A DNA stretch of 45,722 bases from Saccoglossus kowalevskii (lineage: Eukaryota > Hemichordata > Enteropneusta > Harrimaniidae). This document shows positions 23,422 through 35,361 of the stretch, one piece after another (position 1 is the first letter of the stretch; every line of letters starts with the position of its first letter). Made by a program: the position numbers and the translations under genes. The stretch is taken from positions 431,512-477,233 of the forward strand of contig NW_003114460.1 of NCBI RefSeq assembly GCF_000003605.2, written 5' to 3'. The notes beneath the pieces were generated by a model, which worked only from the letters and a program-made list of their open reading frames with translations, did no database searches and was not told where the DNA came from.

Positions 23422-25604
23422 TTATATTTTCAGTTTGTCCAAGTCACCAACGCAGGCTAATGACTCTGTGTTGTCCTGCGAATACAAACGCTTGTTTTGC
23501 TCATAGGAGAATGACCCCCAGAACAAGTTGACATTTCCCACGCCACAGGGTAGGCAACTTGCATGTATACACGCATCCAGTTTTCTTTGCATATGTAACC
23601 TGATGTATGACCTTCAAGATGACTGCGTGGAGGACATAAACTTGCACGGGGAGAACGTGATGGTGAAAGGATCATGTTTCTTTGTAGTGTTGATTTCAAT
23701 CTCTCGTACAAACATTGCTTTTCCAGTATTATTACTAATAACCACATGGCTCTAGACTTTAAAACAAAATAGTGCGACTTTAGTTATGTATGATTATTAG
23801 AAATTACGCTACAGAAACCATTCTCTGGTATTGACTTGATTATGCCTATAAAATCAACACTAACATAGTTTCTGCAACATTATCACCGATACGTGCATTA
23901 AATATTATTGTAATATCCATTGCTCTACCCCAAACAACATTTGAAGACGACTTTGAATTTATATGGCTTCTCACTATCCGATACTAGGTTACGCGGGCCT
24001 GTTTTCATGCGAGAATGCATTCTATAATACGTCCATGTATCAGCAGAGGGCAAACTGTTTAAAAAAACACTGTTTTTTCTTACATATAATTCATCGATAT
24101 TGTTGTTTTTACCTTTTCAAAATATTGTTTCATCGAATAAACACACCTTTTCTCAAAAACTAGGTCGGCAAACACACTTTTTTTTATTGTTTAGTGTCTT
24201 ATAATATAAAAAAAACATATCCGTGTGTAAACAATTTGAACAATACTCAATGTTTTCGTGAATCGATCACTCAAACTACCCCCAACGACACTCCCTAGTT
24301 TAAGTGTTATATTGAAAAGTAGTACTGTTTTGAAGATTCGCTCACAGCTTTGGCATGATTTGTCGATCCCTGTAAGTTACAACATTTCTATAACTATAAC
24401 TCGACAAAAGACCATATACATACAATCAATACCTCGGCCATTCAAGATACACATCTTTCTTCACGCAATTCTATTTTGTAATTATTTAACTTAGTCAACA
24501 TAATTGTATGCAAATTGGTTCAAGCATATTGCCGCCCGCTGGCAACTGCAAATGACACCTACATTATTTCCTTACTACTGAGTTAATTCATAATTATTGC
24601 AATACGCTAAAATTGTTTTCATATAGGCGATATTTTATGTTTTAAGAAAATATAACGTTAACATGTCCATTGCAATGAGAAGACATCGATTTCTAAAAAG
24701 TTACACGTTTTCTATATTGGAAAAGGATTCATTATTTACTTGGTTTTAATTTTGCTTATATCGCTGACTGGAAAACCCAGTGAATATGTCAAATTTAGCA
24801 TAGAACACATTATCTAAATGATAAAACCGTGAAGTTAAAACCCACTGAATATGCCTGAAATGGTAAATCAGCGAAATTTAAACCCAGTGAAAATTAGTCA
24901 TTTTACAGTATGTCAACATATCTCTTTTTAGGATGTCAGCGGAGTTCTAGTATTTTCTAATTACTACTGCGTGGACCCAGGGTCGCGCCATATATCCTCC
25001 ATCTAGCAGTCACTGAATACGTGCGTAAGACTGTCCCAGGGACTTGACGACATCATGAATATCTCGTAACCTCGGAGCTGCAGAGCTTGTACGAAGACGT
25101 GTGTGTGTGTTTGTAATCTCAAATAAGCCGACCATTGTTGAATAGGGCTTCCCAAAACCAGGCCTTGGCAAACCGCAAGGATGTTTTGTTTGCCGGCTTA
25201 ACGAGTCGTTTTCAAAATCTGAGTTAAAATGTTACTAGTGGCTAGAAGGAGAGAAATATCTTTGTGTCATTCACGCCTGACCTTCACCTATGGGTAAATT
25301 CATTCCCTTACAATACCATGCAAACTGTACATCGGGCATTTGCTTTAAATGCACGATTAAATAAAATGAAAACCATTCTGTATAGTTAGCAAGTAGGTTG
25401 TTGTTCATCTTGTTTTCGCCGTGAAGCTATAAAAGCCGTTTAAAAAGACGGACAGGAAAGCGGTTGTAACCATGGCAACAACTAAATTACTAACGGATAT
25501 AGCTTTGTGGGTTTTTTTAATCGACGCGATTTAAAGTTCTGATTTTGCTTGATAAAGTATCATTATAATGTTCCATAATGCAGAATTCCGACCGGTCTGG
25601 TAAA

Positions 25605-25654
25605 NNNNNNNNNNNNNNNNNNNNNNNNNNNNNNNNNNNNNNNNNNNNNNNNNN
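25605..25654. other. Assembly gap (50 N)
   Basis: A run of exactly 50 N, typical of a fixed-size or estimated scaffold gap. The 11-mer aattccgaccg occurs on both sides (25584-25594 and 25710-25720). Confidence 0.95.
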
Positions 25655-25728
25655 ATCTCAACTACGCGAATGTGATTTTAATTGTGACAACCATGAAGTG
25701 AGTAGATACAATTCCGACCGCTAGCAAC

Positions 25729-25748
25729 CAATCAATCAATCAATCAAT
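25729..25748. repeat. (CAAT)n microsatellite
   Basis: About five CAAT units directly after the second copy of the 11-mer that flanks the assembly gap. Confidence 0.8.
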
Positions 25749-27677
25749 GATTAGTCGATCCATTTATTTGTCTCAACAAATATTCTTGATATTAGGTATG
25801 TGTCGTGATTTCCCCGCATTCACAAACTCTTGACAGTTGTAGATGTTTGTTTGTTTTTTTCAAAACAATAATGGTAACAATAAAAATACATTGTATTTCA
25901 AGATGCTAATGTTCGTCCCCCTCAGTTCGACCTGACCTTATCTCCTTACATATTCCAGGGTGTACGTCGACATTTTATAATGTTCATTTTTATGACCAAT
26001 TTAGCAGCCAGGGTGTTGTTATCATTGTGTTAGTGAGAAGTGGTCCGAGCGGGGAGAGGGTTAATCCATGGATACATGCCCTGATGATGCCCAGGTGAGT
26101 ATTCCTCTCTGACATTGTTACGGTTGATTTCCCACAATCTAACGGGAGTCTAATACAACACAGACAAGTAGACTGTGCGTAGATCAAACCACGGTTACTG
26201 TTTTTGTTTTTTCATTAAATAGCGATCGAAATGCAAAGCGACGTGCCATGGCAAGGCGGTGGATATGAGTTTGTCAAACGCTCAACTGAAAAAAAATACG
26301 ACACGTTTCTTTGATGAAGTAGTTTCAGCGTGGCTTGTATTTAATTATCAAAGTTTCTGGGTGGAAAAAAACTAACACTATGATAAATAGAGACAACTAA
26401 ACCGTAACTTTGTTTAAAAGTGATACATCAAGTTTTTGTCAGTAAGCGCAATCAATCTCTCAATACCCACACTAGATCATCAATCCCACTACCACTGACT
26501 GTTTTCGGATCAAGGTTGTATTTAAAAGAAACTTTCGCGTGACCTACACCGTTAAAACGATTGTTCAATGACAAAATTTCGCTCAGTTTTATTCCAAGGT
26601 CAAGAATCGCTTTTTTTAATTTGACTTCATACAAAAAGTGGCAAGAAAAAGACTATATATAACTATAATGGTGATATAATCAATTTATATTTAGGGATAG
26701 TATAGACTCTTGTAATAGCGACGCCATCCAATCAAATAAATGTACATATGCACTAGTATGCACACTCGTGCTCGTAAGCCTACGATTCTTACTACTCGTC
26801 TGTTGAAGCCTGCATGAGGTATGTTTTAGTCAATGAACACAATGAATAGCCTTCTGGGATATCATTTAACGTAACGTTATACAAGTACCCCTGTTATTAC
26901 AAAATAAAAGAATTCAGAGACTACAATGACGATGATCTGATATGTTTGTCCCCCATACAGATTAATTGGTATTCCGTTGGCGGATGTGTGGGTTGTTGTA
27001 ATCTACATAGAAGTATAATTGGTGCCTGGATTCTCAGGTGAGTCATGTATGCGTCAATAAAATGTCTTCACAAACAAACAAAAAAAAAACGTCGCTATAA
27101 TCACTAAGTTGTCAGAGCATGGTAATCGCATTAATAGCCATCTATGCTAATGACGGCCAGGTTTCAACAGCCTCTATTGAATTTGTAAGCGAGGAGGAGT
27201 TTCCGGAACGATCTTCTTCGTCATTGCAAGAATATTTTAAACGTAATGTTGTTTTCGAGCAGGATTATAGAAAGTCACAAGGGCATTCCGAACACGTTCT
27301 TCAAGAATTCGTGTACTGGGGAGGGAGCATTAGGTCATTGCCCCGATTCCATATCGCTAAAACTGGCACAACTTTTTCTGATATTTCGAACACCTCTATG
27401 TGACACCTGCACTATTTCGGAGATCCGTGATCGCTTTCTTTTGTCTTTTTTGGCCACGTGACAGCAACCAAAAGTCTGAACCTTACGGATGAACAGCCGG
27501 AAGCCCTTGCAAGAAAGACGAACCACTTTGGTTACCTGTTTCAAACTGGCGATTTGCCAAACACATTACTAAAGTTATGTAACCGCGTTACTAAGAGAAA
27601 TTAGATTTGTTTCTCTACACTTCCAACGATGACCTTGGGGAGAGGGAAGTAATGTCAGGAAGGTCACATTGACTTAC

Positions 27678-27940
27678 TATAAGAATACAAGTAAGCAAAT
27701 AACACCGAATAAACGGCAAGGTAAAGACTATGTCTAATTATAGTAAATACGTACTGCGTGCGTGACTCGAACCGGCGCTCGCGTACGGCACCCAATCGCC
27801 CAGCCTCACGCCACCACACGTCATCCCCTCGGCCACCGGGCATCCCCAAAAAAAAGGAAGTCTTTACCTTGCCGTTTATTCGGTGTTATTTGCTTACTTT
27901 ACTTCCTATGTCGACAGCAACTATGAGTATAAGAATACAA
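27678..27940 (-). mobile_element. tRNA-like SINE module enclosed in a perfect 40-bp inverted repeat, flanked by 13-bp direct repeats
   Basis: The arms 27689-27728 and 27860-27899 are exact reverse complements over 40 bases. The 131-bp centre on the minus strand carries a Pol III box A-like TGGCCGAGGGG (27835-27825) and a box B-like GGTTCGAGTCA (27773-27763), 51 bases apart, as in Ser/Leu-type tRNAs. A short A run on the plus strand (27848-27855) precedes the module. The direct repeat tataagaatacaa at 27678-27690 and 27928-27940 looks like a target-site duplication. It is not a working tRNA: the T-arm and acceptor ends do not pair. It could be a tRNA-derived SINE inserted in a foldback element, or one composite element. 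Confidence 0.55.
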
Positions 27941-29455
27941 CATGTATATTATAATAATTAATGTCTAGCCGGGGTAAGCGAAAATTGAGCCAAGACAACA
28001 CTGCCATGAATGATTTTTAACTTACGTTTGCACGGTTTGGACAAGTTTCGCAACAAATATATGGATATCCGCATCGGGTGTCTGCGGTTTGCTTACAACG
28101 CATCCCATCCACGTGTCGATCCCTCACGTGACGCAAATTGCTTGGTGCGTAGGAAGTGATATATTGCCTTTAAAACGACGTAGAAGCCTGTAGATTATAT
28201 TCATTTAGAATTAACGCTTTCCAGTTGTATTTACAAGATAACTTGACAATTGAGTGAGGAAAAATGCCCTACAACACAATACCCACGTGTTTAGTGAGTT
28301 TTGCTTAATTATCACCGCTAAGGGGTTAGACATTTGAAATCATGGGGGGTGGCTAGAAGAGGTGACTAGTGTGATTTTTTTTCGCGATGTATCGTCTGTA
28401 TATTTTTATTTGTTTGGCATGCGCTTTTCTCTCTCGGTGTCTAGCTTGTAATTTTGTTTTTAAAAAAATCTTCAAGCCAACCGTTCATGATTTCAAGTGA
28501 GCGAGCTCTAACTGTTTGGAAATGCAAAGAACATTGCATATTCCGGCCTACGCTAAACGTAACGTGGGAACGAGGATGCGACACTAGTTGACGGAATACG
28601 TCTTCTAACATAGAGGTGCCTAGATATTCAAATAGGTTTCAATGAAATGTTGTTGTGTTTCCTTCTCCTTGGCTAGCAGTGACCTAAATGGCGGCATTTG
28701 TTGTGCCAGTGGTAAGCCATACGAAATCGACCTGTAAGGGCAAAACGGCGTTTGGCTGTTGTCGTCAGCCTCTTCCATTTGAGTGTGTCAACGAATATGA
28801 ATAAGTGTACGAAGTAGCCGAGGTCGACGGGTCACATTAATGTTGTCATTACACCTTTGTGTGCAGTCAAAACGTTTAATGCGTGTTAGAATACTGGTTA
28901 ACCACAAATCATGTGCTGTGGCTAGAACTAATCAAAACGCCATTACACTATGACTTCTTGCTGGTTTTTCCCGTCATTGGGTTGTTAAGTGTGATCAGGT
29001 GTCAAGCGCCCCTTTGCAAAGATCATTATCGAAAGTCAGGGTCTCGTGGAACGCAAGGACAAGTAGTTCGTGGCGTTGCACAATCCGTCCTCTCGCCACA
29101 GCGGTCAGTCGGTCAACTGCATCGGGGACTCAATAAAGAGAACGTGAGAGAAGGATTATTCTACGCATGCACTCTGGGCAGAAGAAAAAAAAACGTGATT
29201 GCAGGGGTGCTAGTACGCATGTGTTTTGGCCCACCGAGATTTGGAAACAAATATTAACTAAATCAGGGGAGCGCGATAATACGTGCTCGTCTCCCAAAAC
29301 ATTAAACAAAAAGATTGTTTACTTGTCCGCAATTAGACATTGTCATGCAGGTGACTAAATAAATAGAAATGTGGACTGGACTTAACCAGAAACCCCATGC
29401 GCACAATTAGGTCGGATGACCCGATATGAACTTTGTAGAATAGAAAAAAAAACTC
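27941..29455. other. Intergenic/promoter-side region upstream of the GST gene
   Basis: No gene is recognised. Two CACGTG E-box words occur near 28.11-28.13 kb (ccacgtg and tcacgtgac). A 124-codon open frame at 28883-29257 has no recognisable domain. Confidence 0.45.
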
Positions 29456-29461
29456 CTCACC

Positions 29462-29468
29462 TATATAA
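29462..29468 (+). promoter_or_regulatory. TATA box of the GST gene
   Basis: TATATAA lies 107 bases before the GST start codon. A start site about 30 bases downstream (around 29493-29499, near cattcag) would give a 5' leader of roughly 70-75 nt. I found no perfect antioxidant response element (TGACnnnGC) nearby. Confidence 0.55.
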
Positions 29469-29568
29469 GATGGACAGGTTTGGAGGTTTGCAGCATTCAG
29501 AATAAAGTGTACACACCTGCAAGAGGAACCTGGTTTACACTCCTATCAGCCCGTACTGATAAGTCATC

Positions 29569-32500
29569 ATGTCTCGCTACACGCTACACTACTTTGACGT
29601 TCCTGCTCGGGGTGAAGCTATTCGACTGGCTTTTTATATCGGGGGAATCGAGTATGAAGACCGCATCGTATCTTTTAGCGATTTAACCGAATGGCAACTG
29701 ATGAAGCAGGGTAGGTTTTTTTTTTCAGTCATTATTTTTTTTTTATCAATCAACATGTGATTTTTACGACCTTCCACTGCAGGCTGTTATTCCGGGATTG
29801 TTTTATGCAAGGCAAACCCTGCAATTTCGCGTTTACGATTTGCGGTGTTTTTGCGCGTTTTTAACACACGCGTGTACTAGTGATGTACATGAGACGCATT
29901 CTGAGCGCTGTGATGTGTGATCATTTCTCGGCTGGAGATTTTCATATTTACGACAAGATTACCCGTCTCAACAACACTCAGTCACGCATTGTATTACAAT
30001 AAATCTCAACGAGGTTGATTTTAATCGAATATCGTGCATATTTTAAAATTATAGATGTTAGTTAAATACTAATATCCCTAAACCACGTGCACAGCGAACG
30101 TCGTAGATGGAAGCACAGTGTTTGATCTTCGGACTTCGCGTTTCGAAAGATACCTAATTCTAGAACAATACAGAGCCGTAATTTAACGATTGTCAGGATA
30201 TATCGTGATTTATTTCTATCCAACGTACCATGGTGAATATAAACAGTTTTATTAGTTTTGTTGAATTATGAAAGTATACCGGGGTACGCAGACGAGCCAT
30301 TACGAGGCGTTATTATACAAGTTTTCCTCCCGCATTTCGCGGGGACTTCTGCAACGGTTCTTCTATTATGGTTTCATATTTGTGATTTTCCACAAAGTAT
30401 ATTTTCAACGTGATAACTGACATTCGGAACTCGCCATCTAATCGCGACAAGGTCATGAACAGTATAACGATGTGTTACTTAGTATTACCCCTGCTCTTCA
30501 AGTTTATTACATCAATATAACTTTCGGGCGCGTGATGCAATATTCTAATTAAAATGTTTATTAGCTCAATAACTATTAATTTGTATTGTGACTTTACCCA
30601 TGTTCTTTATTTTCCATTTTACTTTTCTTCACTGTTGCCTGTTATCGTAGAAGGTTCCCGGATAGGCTCGCCCGTTAGTATTGCGTCGATCATAGACTGT
30701 CACCTGTTCGGAGGTGCCGCGGTGCACCGTAAATCACCGGTCAGTTTGACTTACAACATTCCAGAGAGAAGCTCGAAAACCGCAAGCCCCGAAACCGCAA
30801 ACAACAACAATGCAAAGCAGAAAGGCGGCGCCATAAACAGTTTGTCGATTTATTACAACACTGGGGGTGCGCTCAATAGATGATCAAATACTCGTGTAGA
30901 AATTGAATTCCCAGGGCCATTCTGCGATGAGCTTTAACCGCGTTCGACGTCCAATTTGCCGCTTACTCATTTAATTTCAGTTGCCGTGGAGTACTTGATA
31001 TATTTTCAATTCAAGCGTGATACTTGTTCGGGTATTTTCCCAAACCTTTCTTCGTGTTGAAAACGTGACAAGAACAAAATATAGGAGTCTGGTAACCATG
31101 GAAATCGTTTTAGGGATCCGTGGTATTGCTAAGATTTAGCCATTGCTGAATTGCCTAGAAACGCTTTGATGTTCCATGACAGTAACCCCACCTATGCATT
31201 TCTTGAATTACTGAAGGCACATGTTATACTTTACTCTGTTATGTTTTTATTTTGCAGATGTGCTTACTGGCAAAGATAAAGATGTTGGTAAAATGCCATT
31301 CCTTCCTTGGTTGGAGAAAGACGGGAAATTCATTTCACAAAGTGGTGCCATACTTCGATACATAGGCCGAGAGACAGGTAATCTTACATTATAGCGAATA
31401 TTTGTAATATTGTTCAAAATTAATTCAGTGTTCGAATACAGTTCCGTGAAGCATGAACATAGATGCAGGAAAGTCGATTTTACTGCATTAATTTTGTTTT
31501 GTTTATTTTCTCTTCGAATTTAACTAAACCTTAATTGAACACGTCTACGTCCGTAGGATTGTGTGGAGCAAACAGCTGGGAAACGGCTCAGGTAGACAAT
31601 ATATCCGACACTATCGACGATCTTATCACGTTGGGTTTAAGTAAAGTCTACCATGCAACTTCTGAAGAAAAGGTGAATATGATGTGTATACCAATTGATA
31701 GCTAAAAAAATCTACATATGAGCTAGATTATCGGCATTTTGGCAAATACCAAGTAATTACCCCCCCCCCCTACTCCAATTAAAAATTGGGATCCTTCTCA
31801 ACACAATAAGGCAGTGTTTTGAGGGCAACACTGATACAAGCTTTATCAACATACTAGGCACAAAGAATACTGTCATGCTAAAATGTCTAGCAAAATACAT
31901 ATATGAATGTTTCAACCTAAAAGAAAGCAAATTAAAAAAAATCCTCACAGATATCTAAATTAGTAATCCTTACATTTACTTTATTAATTTGCATTTCTAA
32001 CCCACTTTCGAACAATGTTGTTTTTTGTTTTAGTTTTGTTTAGTTATTCTTTCTAGTGTATCTTTTTTTATTCTGAATGTTTCTAACATGGAATGATAAC
32101 CGTGCTTTATTGTATTTAGATCTATGTCCATTTTGAGGACACGACTTCAATAAAGAGTATTATTATTATAAAAAGTCAGTTTTACGAACAAAAATGTAAA
32201 TTAGACTCACGTAGAGCTGCTAATCGCGTTTATTCATTTTTATTATGTTCCTATTCCAGCCGAAAGTAGCATTGACGTTTTTCGAAGGTGACTTTAAAAA
32301 CATCGTCGGGGCATTGGAAAAGGTGTTGTCGGCTAACTACGGTGGGAAAAAGTTCTGCGTTGGCAAGAAAGTAAGTAACAGAAATAGATTGTGTACTCTG
32401 AGGCTCTGCCAAATATAGCCCGTGTATTCACAGGCGTGGTACTGTTTGTTTACAACGTATCCGTCAACTCAATATGTCGTGGGAAAGTGGGCGAAGACGA

Positions 32501-32955
32501 ATGAGATACGGAACACTTCTACGGCTTTCGATTGGTTCCAATGAAAGGACCCTGGGGATTAAGCTGGCCTCTCGCCAAAACTACCCACACACACACCACA
32601 CAAACATACTTGTTAAGTTATGCATTTTTGTAAGCTGACGTCAATCATTTGAGTATTTTTATCCAGGTGCGATTTCTGACATTTTTCGGGCGTTTTATCC
32701 CACGATACAAAATACCACCAGTAAGTTATTTGTACTTCTATTTCTTTTCATTCACAGCTCACCTACGCCGATCTAATGGTTTTCGTATACTTAAATATGT
32801 TTGATACAATGGTAGCTCCTCACCTTAAAGGCAAGGATCCTTACAAGACCATTCCTTTGACAAAATCGCTGAGAGATAGAGTTGGTTCTCTTCCTAAAGT
32901 CAAAGAATATTACACAGTTCGGGAAAATAACAACAAACCCAATAGTCTAACTTAA
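29569..32955 (+). CDS. Glutathione S-transferase, sigma-like cytosolic class (5 exons, 228 aa)
   Basis: Conjugates glutathione to electrophiles in the cytosol; some sigma-class members isomerise prostaglandin H2 to D2. Exons 29569-29710, 31258-31377, 31557-31672, 32260-32370 and 32758-32955 join in phase with GT-AG introns. The thioredoxin-like N-terminal domain opens MSRYTLHYFDVPARGEAIRL, with the catalytic-type tyrosine at Tyr8, as in sigma/pi/alpha GSTs. GKMPFLPW carries the cis-proline segment, and QSGAILRYIGRE is the glutathione-binding SNAIL-like motif. The helical C-terminal domain has GKKLTYADLMVF, where T-Y-A-D is the N-capping box of the buried helix. At 228 residues it is somewhat longer than the usual 200-210. 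The start is set by the first ATG downstream of a TATA box and by the normal distance to Tyr8. A sigma class is favoured; a related pi- or mu-like class is not excluded. Confidence 0.88.
29711..31257 (+). other. Long intron 1 of the GST gene
   Basis: A 1.5-kb intron, GT-AG. It contains a 109-codon open frame (30554-30883) with no recognisable domain, which I read as chance. Nothing else of note is seen. Confidence 0.6.
31745..32170 (+). mobile_element. Probable 3' end of a decayed LINE-type retroposon in GST intron 3
   Basis: The plus strand from about 31815 can be read as a short frame (GNTDTSFINILGTK, then MLKCLAKYIYECFNLKES) that resembles the C-terminal tail of LINE polymerases. A long AT-rich trailer follows and ends in cttcaataaagag and a (TAT)n tail at about 32158-32170, which is typical of CR1/L2-like 3' ends. 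An upstream stop and the lack of reverse transcriptase motifs show only the end is present. The assignment rests on style, not on a match. Confidence 0.4.
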
Positions 32956-34050
32956 AAATAGGTGGAGTCGGGCAAACATATACCAGCCTTGAACTTTTTT
33001 TCCTCGGGAGAAACGGGTCGATTGCGCCTGTCAATCAATTGCTGCGAACGTGCGTATATGATCACGGGTCATGCATTCCTTTCTTACTTCGTTAAGCAAT
33101 GTATTTTTGGGTATTCCATCAGAAGTTTTACATCTATCCTACCACGAGGTGTAGTGATGATACATTGCGTTTAACATGTGCCGCTTTATTTTTGCTCGAA
33201 TTACGTAATTTTAATGATAGCGTTTTCCAAATGCAAAATTTATCTATCAGATACAGATACGATTTATTTGGTTATTATTATTATTATTATTATTTTCATT
33301 TCTTTTCACTCGTTCTTGCCTTTGTACATATGCTTTTATGATAGCCAGGTAAAAAAAAACTGCCCAAATATTATCATATTATGATTTTTAAAAAAAAAGT
33401 TATTATTCATTTATCCAAGTTTATAAATGACGTTACAGTCATTCCTGGATGTGTGCGTGACATGTACGATTGCAAACAATGCGTCACTACACTTAAAGAA
33501 AGGTTACAGAGAGGTCATTCAAGTTCACATGTGTACGTTACTCACAGGGAAGGGTGTGGAATTCGAGCATTATAATGAGTATTGCTTGCATGCATTCATT
33601 TTGATTACACGGCGCCCGTTCTACAGGGTCCTCGTTAGTAACATACCCGTGACCTTCCTTTTATAAAAAAAGGGAATATTATTTTCTGCATTCTGATAAA
33701 ATCCACCGTATTTAACATTGACGAACTTCCATTTGTGATTGTATTTTATATTTATTGTAAATGTAATAGTATTATATTATAAACCGATTTCTTTCTCGGT
33801 TTTTGACGACAAGATATTTTCAGAAATGTTGATTTTTTAGAATGTGGCGATTTTGAGGAAAAATGAATTAAACCATCCCAGTGCCTCCCAGGGCAAGCCT
33901 TTACACAGGTTATTTGGGATCTATCTTTTCTACCAATATTAATTTATCCAATACAGTATATCGAAGAGTGTCATATTTTTTTTTTGGAAAAAGGATATTT
34001 CATGTAACGTATGTTCAGATCATAGCAAATAAAGCTTACGATATCTAAAA
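32956..34050 (+). other. Probable 3' UTR of the GST gene
   Basis: A (TTA)n tract lies at 33272-33293. No coding sequence is recognised. The extent is inferred from the polyadenylation signal at 34028. Confidence 0.45.
34028..34033 (+). terminator. Candidate polyadenylation signal of the GST gene
   Basis: AATAAA is followed after about 20 bases by gtgtgtggttgtgtc, a good GT-rich downstream element. It is about 1.07 kb past the stop codon. Confidence 0.55.
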
Positions 34051-34540
34051 AAAAGTGTGTGGTTGTGTCGGGGAAGAATCCCGGGGAAGAATGCCAAGAA
34101 AAATACTGAAATGATATTGATTTCAGCGCCAGTGCTCCAATTACGGCTGAACATAGAGGTACAAAGCTTATATAACCCGGGGTTATGCGCTGGGAGAGAG
34201 GATAGTCAAATATCGAAATATCTCAGTAATGAGGTCATTTGAGAGGTCACTAAGACTGGGGATGCGATGAAATCAATCAGTGGCCGATGTTGTTTTGCTC
34301 CCCGGCTTTTTGTTAGCCCGTGATAGCACGATTCCCATTGAAGTGATACAAAATATATCCATCATATAGCTTTCTCTCAGCCACAAAATCGAAAATATTT
34401 TGCTTTTATTCACCGAGCTTCATCTACGTATTGCGGAACTAATGAAAGGCCATGTGCAAGTACTATCAATGCGTCTTGTGGTTTGGTGGGGGCAGTGGGA
34501 TCACGCCGACCTTGAACATAGTGACCGGAGCAGCCGTTTA

Positions 34541-35361
34541 AGTAAATATAACAGTCTTGTGGCTTTGCCAGGGTCCAAATCAACAATCATATCCATCATC
34601 GACGCAGTCGAAGCGATGGCTGCTATACACCGAACCATGCACGTATATTATATCAGCTTGTTTAAATAAACTGCATCGTGGTGTCAGCACATTGAAGTCG
34701 GTCAACGAACGAAAGGTGATCATGAATTGGGCAGATGATACAAATACGCCCCCATCCCTTCTATGACACCATGAGATGATAACAGTCTCATCAAACACTG
34801 CGACGTTGATAATTCTAGAGAATCTCCAGAAGCAAACATTCATACTCATTCTCGCTAGGATACGTCGTTTATTTAATTATTGATATTTCATTAACATCAT
34901 GATTGGATGAGAAAAAAATGTAAACTCGTCTCCATGGTAATCAGATAAAATGTCTCACATTCAGTACGTCCACTTCTGATTTTTCTGTCACTGTCATAAT
35001 TTTAAAAAAAAATATCAATATGGTACGTGGATGACTTCAGTGAACGCATTACGCAATGGACTGACTCGGGTTATTGTGGCTTGTTTGTCACCATGATCGC
35101 AGTGTTTGAGAAGACTGTCATCATGTGTTCATCTCATGATGTCACAGGGATGGGGGCGTATTTGTATCATCTGCCCAATTATCACCTTTCGTTCGTCGAC
35201 CGACTTCAATGTGCTGACAATGCTGTGCACTTTATTTAAACAAGCTGATATAATGTACGTGCATGGTTCGGTGTATAGCAGCCATCGCTTCGACTGCGTC
35301 GATGATGGATATGAATGTTGATTTAGACCCTGGCAAAGCCACAAGACTGTTATGTTTACTT
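34541..35361. repeat. Large inverted repeat (two ~264-bp arms, 293-bp spacer)
   Basis: The arm 34541-34803 matches the reverse complement of 35097-35361 with only a few substitutions and short indels, over 90% identical by eye. Long exact blocks include the stretch around catcatcgacgcagtcgaag. Both arms carry the same open frame, beginning MWLCQG, on their own strand. The outer ends share agtaaa/agtaagtaaa. This could be a foldback/MITE-like DNA element or two head-to-head copies of one repeat. I see no transposase and no clear target-site duplication. Confidence 0.75.

Larger units (their letters stand above)
22000..27670. other. Intergenic region, no recognisable gene
   Basis: Apart from the pentanucleotide array, the assembly gap and weak triplicated words near 24.77-24.90 kb, I see nothing I can name. 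ORFs of 60-100 codons here, such as those at 23457-23747 (minus) and 27119-27403 (plus), have no recognisable domain or splice context. Confidence 0.5.

Noticed and set aside
23457-23755. Overlapping plus- and minus-strand frames of 75-96 codons
   Set aside because: Neither shows a known domain. They follow a microsatellite and may be old repeat sequence, but nothing supports a call.
27756-27847. Genuine tRNA-Ser/Leu gene
   Set aside because: The boxes are present, but the T-stem and acceptor stem do not pair, so it is only tRNA-derived.
28883-29257. 124-codon plus-strand frame upstream of the GST
   Set aside because: No domain, no splice context, and it overlaps another frame. The composition looks random.
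30554-30883. 109-codon frame inside GST intron 1
   Set aside because: No recognisable domain; skipping it gives a normal GST with correct phase.
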